Source: Crocinitomicaceae bacterium
Lineage (GTDB): Bacteria > Bacteroidota > Bacteroidia > Flavobacteriales_G > Salibacteraceae
DNA: 16,119 nucleotides
Direction of reading: 5' to 3'
NCBI GenBank assembly: GCA_018623405.1
Contig: JAAZVO010000035.1
Span: forward strand, 1 to 16,119
Shown: positions 14,181-16,119 of the stretch, in pieces
How the letters are laid out: the number at the start of each line of letters is the position of its first letter
How positions within the stretch are numbered: position 1 is the stretch's first letter
Notes under the pieces: model-generated
What the model saw: only the letters and a program-made list of their open reading frames with translations
The model's database searches: none
Told to the model about the DNA's origin: nothing
Made by a program: the position numbers and the translations under genes

Positions 14181-15029
14181 TCAGTTGTAAAATTCAAGTT
14201 GGTTATTGGCTAATGCTTGCTGATAAAGCTCTTTTCTCATTTGTTTTACCAATTCTAGTTTGCGCTTGTTCAACAATATGCTTTTAATTCTCTGCTTTTC
14301 TAATTCTAAAGGCGAAACGCTGTTTTTTAGGCGATAGTCTTTAATAACTAAAAAGTAAATGTACCTTTCATCCTCTAATTCTACAAAAGAATTGTTTTTT
14401 AGAAACTCGTCGATGTTATATGTTTTAATAGGTATTTCCTTCAGCAAATCTTCAAAAAACAACCAAATTTGGTCTTCCATCATATAATTTGAAGCAAACT
14501 GCCTGCAGTAATCCTCTAACTCGTAACGCATATTATCATTTAATGCGCCTTTCATCATTTGCCTAAATTCAGCTAGTTGAGGAGCATTTTTTTCGAGCTT
14601 AGCATACAAAACCTTTACTACATAGTCTTTCAGTTCGAAGTTTTGAAGGTTGTTTTTATAATAGGCTTCAATTTCTTCATCATTGGTGTTGGTATCTAAC
14701 TTTTGGTCGATAAACTCCTTTTCATAGGCGTAAATTAGAAGTGATTTCCTGTAGTCGTCAATTTGTTGCTCAATATTTTTTTGCTCATCGGTAAGGTTTA
14801 GTTCAGCAACAGCTAAAAGTAACTCTTGCTCCACCCATTTATTGATATGCTCTTTAACAAACAGGGCACTATCTTCAGTTGCATAACCTTTTGGAATAAA
14901 TGGTTTTACCTCACTTAATAATAATTGCTTATCGCCAACCCTTGCTAAGGTTACTTCTTTTTGCTTAAAAAGTGCATCGCAACCTAATAAAAGAAGCCAA
15001 ATTGTAGATAAAGCAAAGGCTAAACGCAT
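14181..15029 (-). CDS. PpiC/SurA-like periplasmic lipoprotein without a clear parvulin domain
   Basis: This 282-aa protein begins with a lipoprotein signal (MRLAFALSTIWLLLLGC, Cys17). The segment at about 28-100 (ARVGDKQLLLSEVKPFIP, then WVEQELLLAVAELNLT) matches the SurA N-terminal pattern of a beta hairpin plus helix. The remainder is a long helical, charge-rich region with ELEKQRIKSILLNKRK near the C-terminus, as in the closing helix of SurA/PpiD proteins. I cannot find the parvulin motifs (RHIL, G-G-L-G, GYHII), so it is probably a chaperone-only member. Many databases would still name it peptidylprolyl isomerase by similarity. It sits between ppiC (4 nt) and surA (2 nt) in the operon, and anchoring to a membrane suggests it works beside SurA. 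Confidence 0.78.
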   Translation of the reverse strand: MRLAFALSTIWLLLLGCDALFKQKEVTLARVGDKQLLLSEVKPFIPKGYATEDSALFVKEHINKWVEQELLLAVAELNLTDEQKNIEQQIDDYRKSLLIYAYEKEFIDQKLDTNTNDEEIEAYYKNNLQNFELKDYVVKVLYAKLEKNAPQLAEFRQMMKGALNDNMRYELEDYCRQFASNYMMEDQIWLFFEDLLKEIPIKTYNIDEFLKNNSFVELEDERYIYFLVIKDYRLKNSVSPLELEKQRIKSILLNKRKLELVKQMRKELYQQALANNQLEFYN

Positions 15030-15033
15030 GAAA

Positions 15034-16119
15034 TTATTTTATGCTTTTTAGCACATTTTCATCCACCTTAAAATTGTATTTATTTCTAAGCTCTTTAATC
15101 CAATCCTCTTCTAATTTAGTTTGGTAGGCAGCTGTAATGATGCCTCTTGCTTCAGAAATAGCTTTAGGTTGCGGAGGAAGAACTTGTAAAACACTAACAA
15201 ATATGGTTTGATTATCGATATTCATATTCTCTGAAAGGCCTTGTTTCCATTCAATTTTATCGATAATTGGATCATCTCCTTTTAGGTATTTTCCTTCTCT
15301 GATATCTAATGCCAATTGACTATCGGCATTTATTTTTTCTAATATTCTATCGTTTGACCAACCTTTTTTAGCTTGCTTTTTGGCTAGTTTACGTGCTTTT
15401 TTGGCCACAGCTTCATCTTTACAAACGTAAATTTTAGCATCTAAACGCTTATCCCACATAAACTTGGTTTTATTGGCTTCATAAAATGCCTCTAGACCTG
15501 CGGTATCTTTTATGGCTTTGGTCCAAACTTTTTCATCCATCAATTCAAAAAGCAAAATACCATCTCTGTATTCTTTCATGATGTCTTTAAATTCAGGATA
15601 CTTTTCTTCTAGGTTATCATCCTCTAGCTGCATTACTTTCGCTTCAACCATTCTATCTAGAATAAGCCCTAGAATTGTTTCTTTTTGACCAAGGTTTTCC
15701 TCAGTTCTTTCATACCTTCTGTTAGACTGCATGAATTGCGCTAAATCTGCTTGAGTGTATTCATACTTTTTGTTGTCTTGCTCAACATCTACTAAAGAAA
15801 AAAGAAATTTCTCTTTACCTGCACACTCTTTTTCTGCAGACCATTGGCCCTCAAAGAAATCATCTGTCATACATGAAACCATTTCTTTTAGAGCCTTTTC
15901 GTCTACTTTATATTGATAGGTATTTTTTAATTTATCTAAAAAGGCAGTTTTGGTTTTTTGGCTTCTTCCATCTCTAGAAATTTTTCTTTTTATTTCTTTT
16001 TCTACTTCTTCAAATGGAGGAATTGGCTCATATTCTAACCTTTTAATTATATGCCATCCGTATTGCGTTTTTATAGGGGCAGAAACCTCACCATCGCTTT
16101 TTAAAGCAAAGGCAGCATC
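15034..16119 (-). CDS. PpiC-type peptidyl-prolyl isomerase, C-terminal 361 residues (5' end outside window)
   Basis: The frame is open from the stop at 15034-15036 to the right edge, so the Met at 15882 is internal and the gene is truncated by the window. The first visible residues are the end of a parvulin domain: AAFALKSDGEVSAPIKTQYG followed by WHIIK, including the conserved G-W-H histidine. After that come a charged helix with the PPFEEVEKEIKRKI pattern and then a region of about 280 residues with no catalytic motif. It ends in a SurA/PpiD-like closing helix (ISEARGIITAAYQTKLEEDW). Proteins of this type in Bacteroidota usually carry a signal peptide and a SurA N-domain upstream, which cannot be checked here. 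It is the most upstream visible gene of the ppiC-surA-moxR-elbB operon. Confidence 0.85.
   Translation of the reverse strand, partial: DAAFALKSDGEVSAPIKTQYGWHIIKRLEYEPIPPFEEVEKEIKRKISRDGRSQKTKTAFLDKLKNTYQYKVDEKALKEMVSCMTDDFFEGQWSAEKECAGKEKFLFSLVDVEQDNKKYEYTQADLAQFMQSNRRYERTEENLGQKETILGLILDRMVEAKVMQLEDDNLEEKYPEFKDIMKEYRDGILLFELMDEKVWTKAIKDTAGLEAFYEANKTKFMWDKRLDAKIYVCKDEAVAKKARKLAKKQAKKGWSNDRILEKINADSQLALDIREGKYLKGDDPIIDKIEWKQGLSENMNIDNQTIFVSVLQVLPPQPKAISEARGIITAAYQTKLEEDWIKELRNKYNFKVDENVLKSIK

Overview
The window reads as an ordinary, densely packed chromosomal segment of an AT-rich Bacteroidota bacterium, most likely of the Flavobacteriia (inference). The grounds are OmpA-family proteins with an N-terminal jelly-roll-like domain, the PpiC / PpiC-like lipoprotein / SurA / MoxR gene order, almost no Shine-Dalgarno sequences ahead of start codons, and candidate -7 elements of the Bacteroidota type (TAnnTTTG). 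I see no rRNA, tRNA, CRISPR, insertion sequence, phage gene or defence cassette, and no gene-free stretch longer than 300 bases.

Layout. 1-1140 (+): the 3' end of a small unknown protein gene, then a single-pass prohibitin/SPFH protein, ended by a strong hairpin terminator (1183-1216). 1197-4662 (-): a polyphosphate operon transcribed sixA-like phosphatase, ppk1, ppx, each junction a one-base TAATG overlap. 4663-4894: a divergent intergenic region with a candidate promoter and a 14-bp perfect palindrome. 4895-5437 (+): a soluble protein I do not recognise. 5443-10230 (-): two tandem jelly-roll plus OmpA cell-envelope proteins, a 12-TM UMF1/Atg22-like MFS permease and an L-2-hydroxyglutarate oxidase, transcribed in that order. 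A terminator-like hairpin lies between the two ompA genes and contains the likely start codon of the second. 10428-11156 (+): a small lipoprotein with a carboxypeptidase-regulatory-like fold. 11148-16119 (-): an envelope-protein folding operon, transcribed PpiC (cut by the right edge), PpiC-like lipoprotein, SurA, MoxR ATPase, ElbB, with gaps of 2 to 10 bases.

How the genes fit together. The right-hand operon supplies periplasmic chaperones for outer-membrane proteins, the class of client that the neighbouring OmpA proteins and lipoprotein belong to. The left operon couples synthesis (Ppk1) and hydrolysis (Ppx) of polyphosphate on one transcript, with a SixA-type phosphohistidine phosphatase translated first. 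The LhgO/MFS pair looks like a small metabolite-repair or uptake unit. Nothing here amounts to a clearly new system. The items most worth a second look are the hairpin-embedded ompA start, the sixA-ppk1-ppx coupling, ElbB at the end of a SurA/MoxR operon, the split-histidine parvulin domains of SurA, and the unknown 180-aa gene with its palindromic promoter region.
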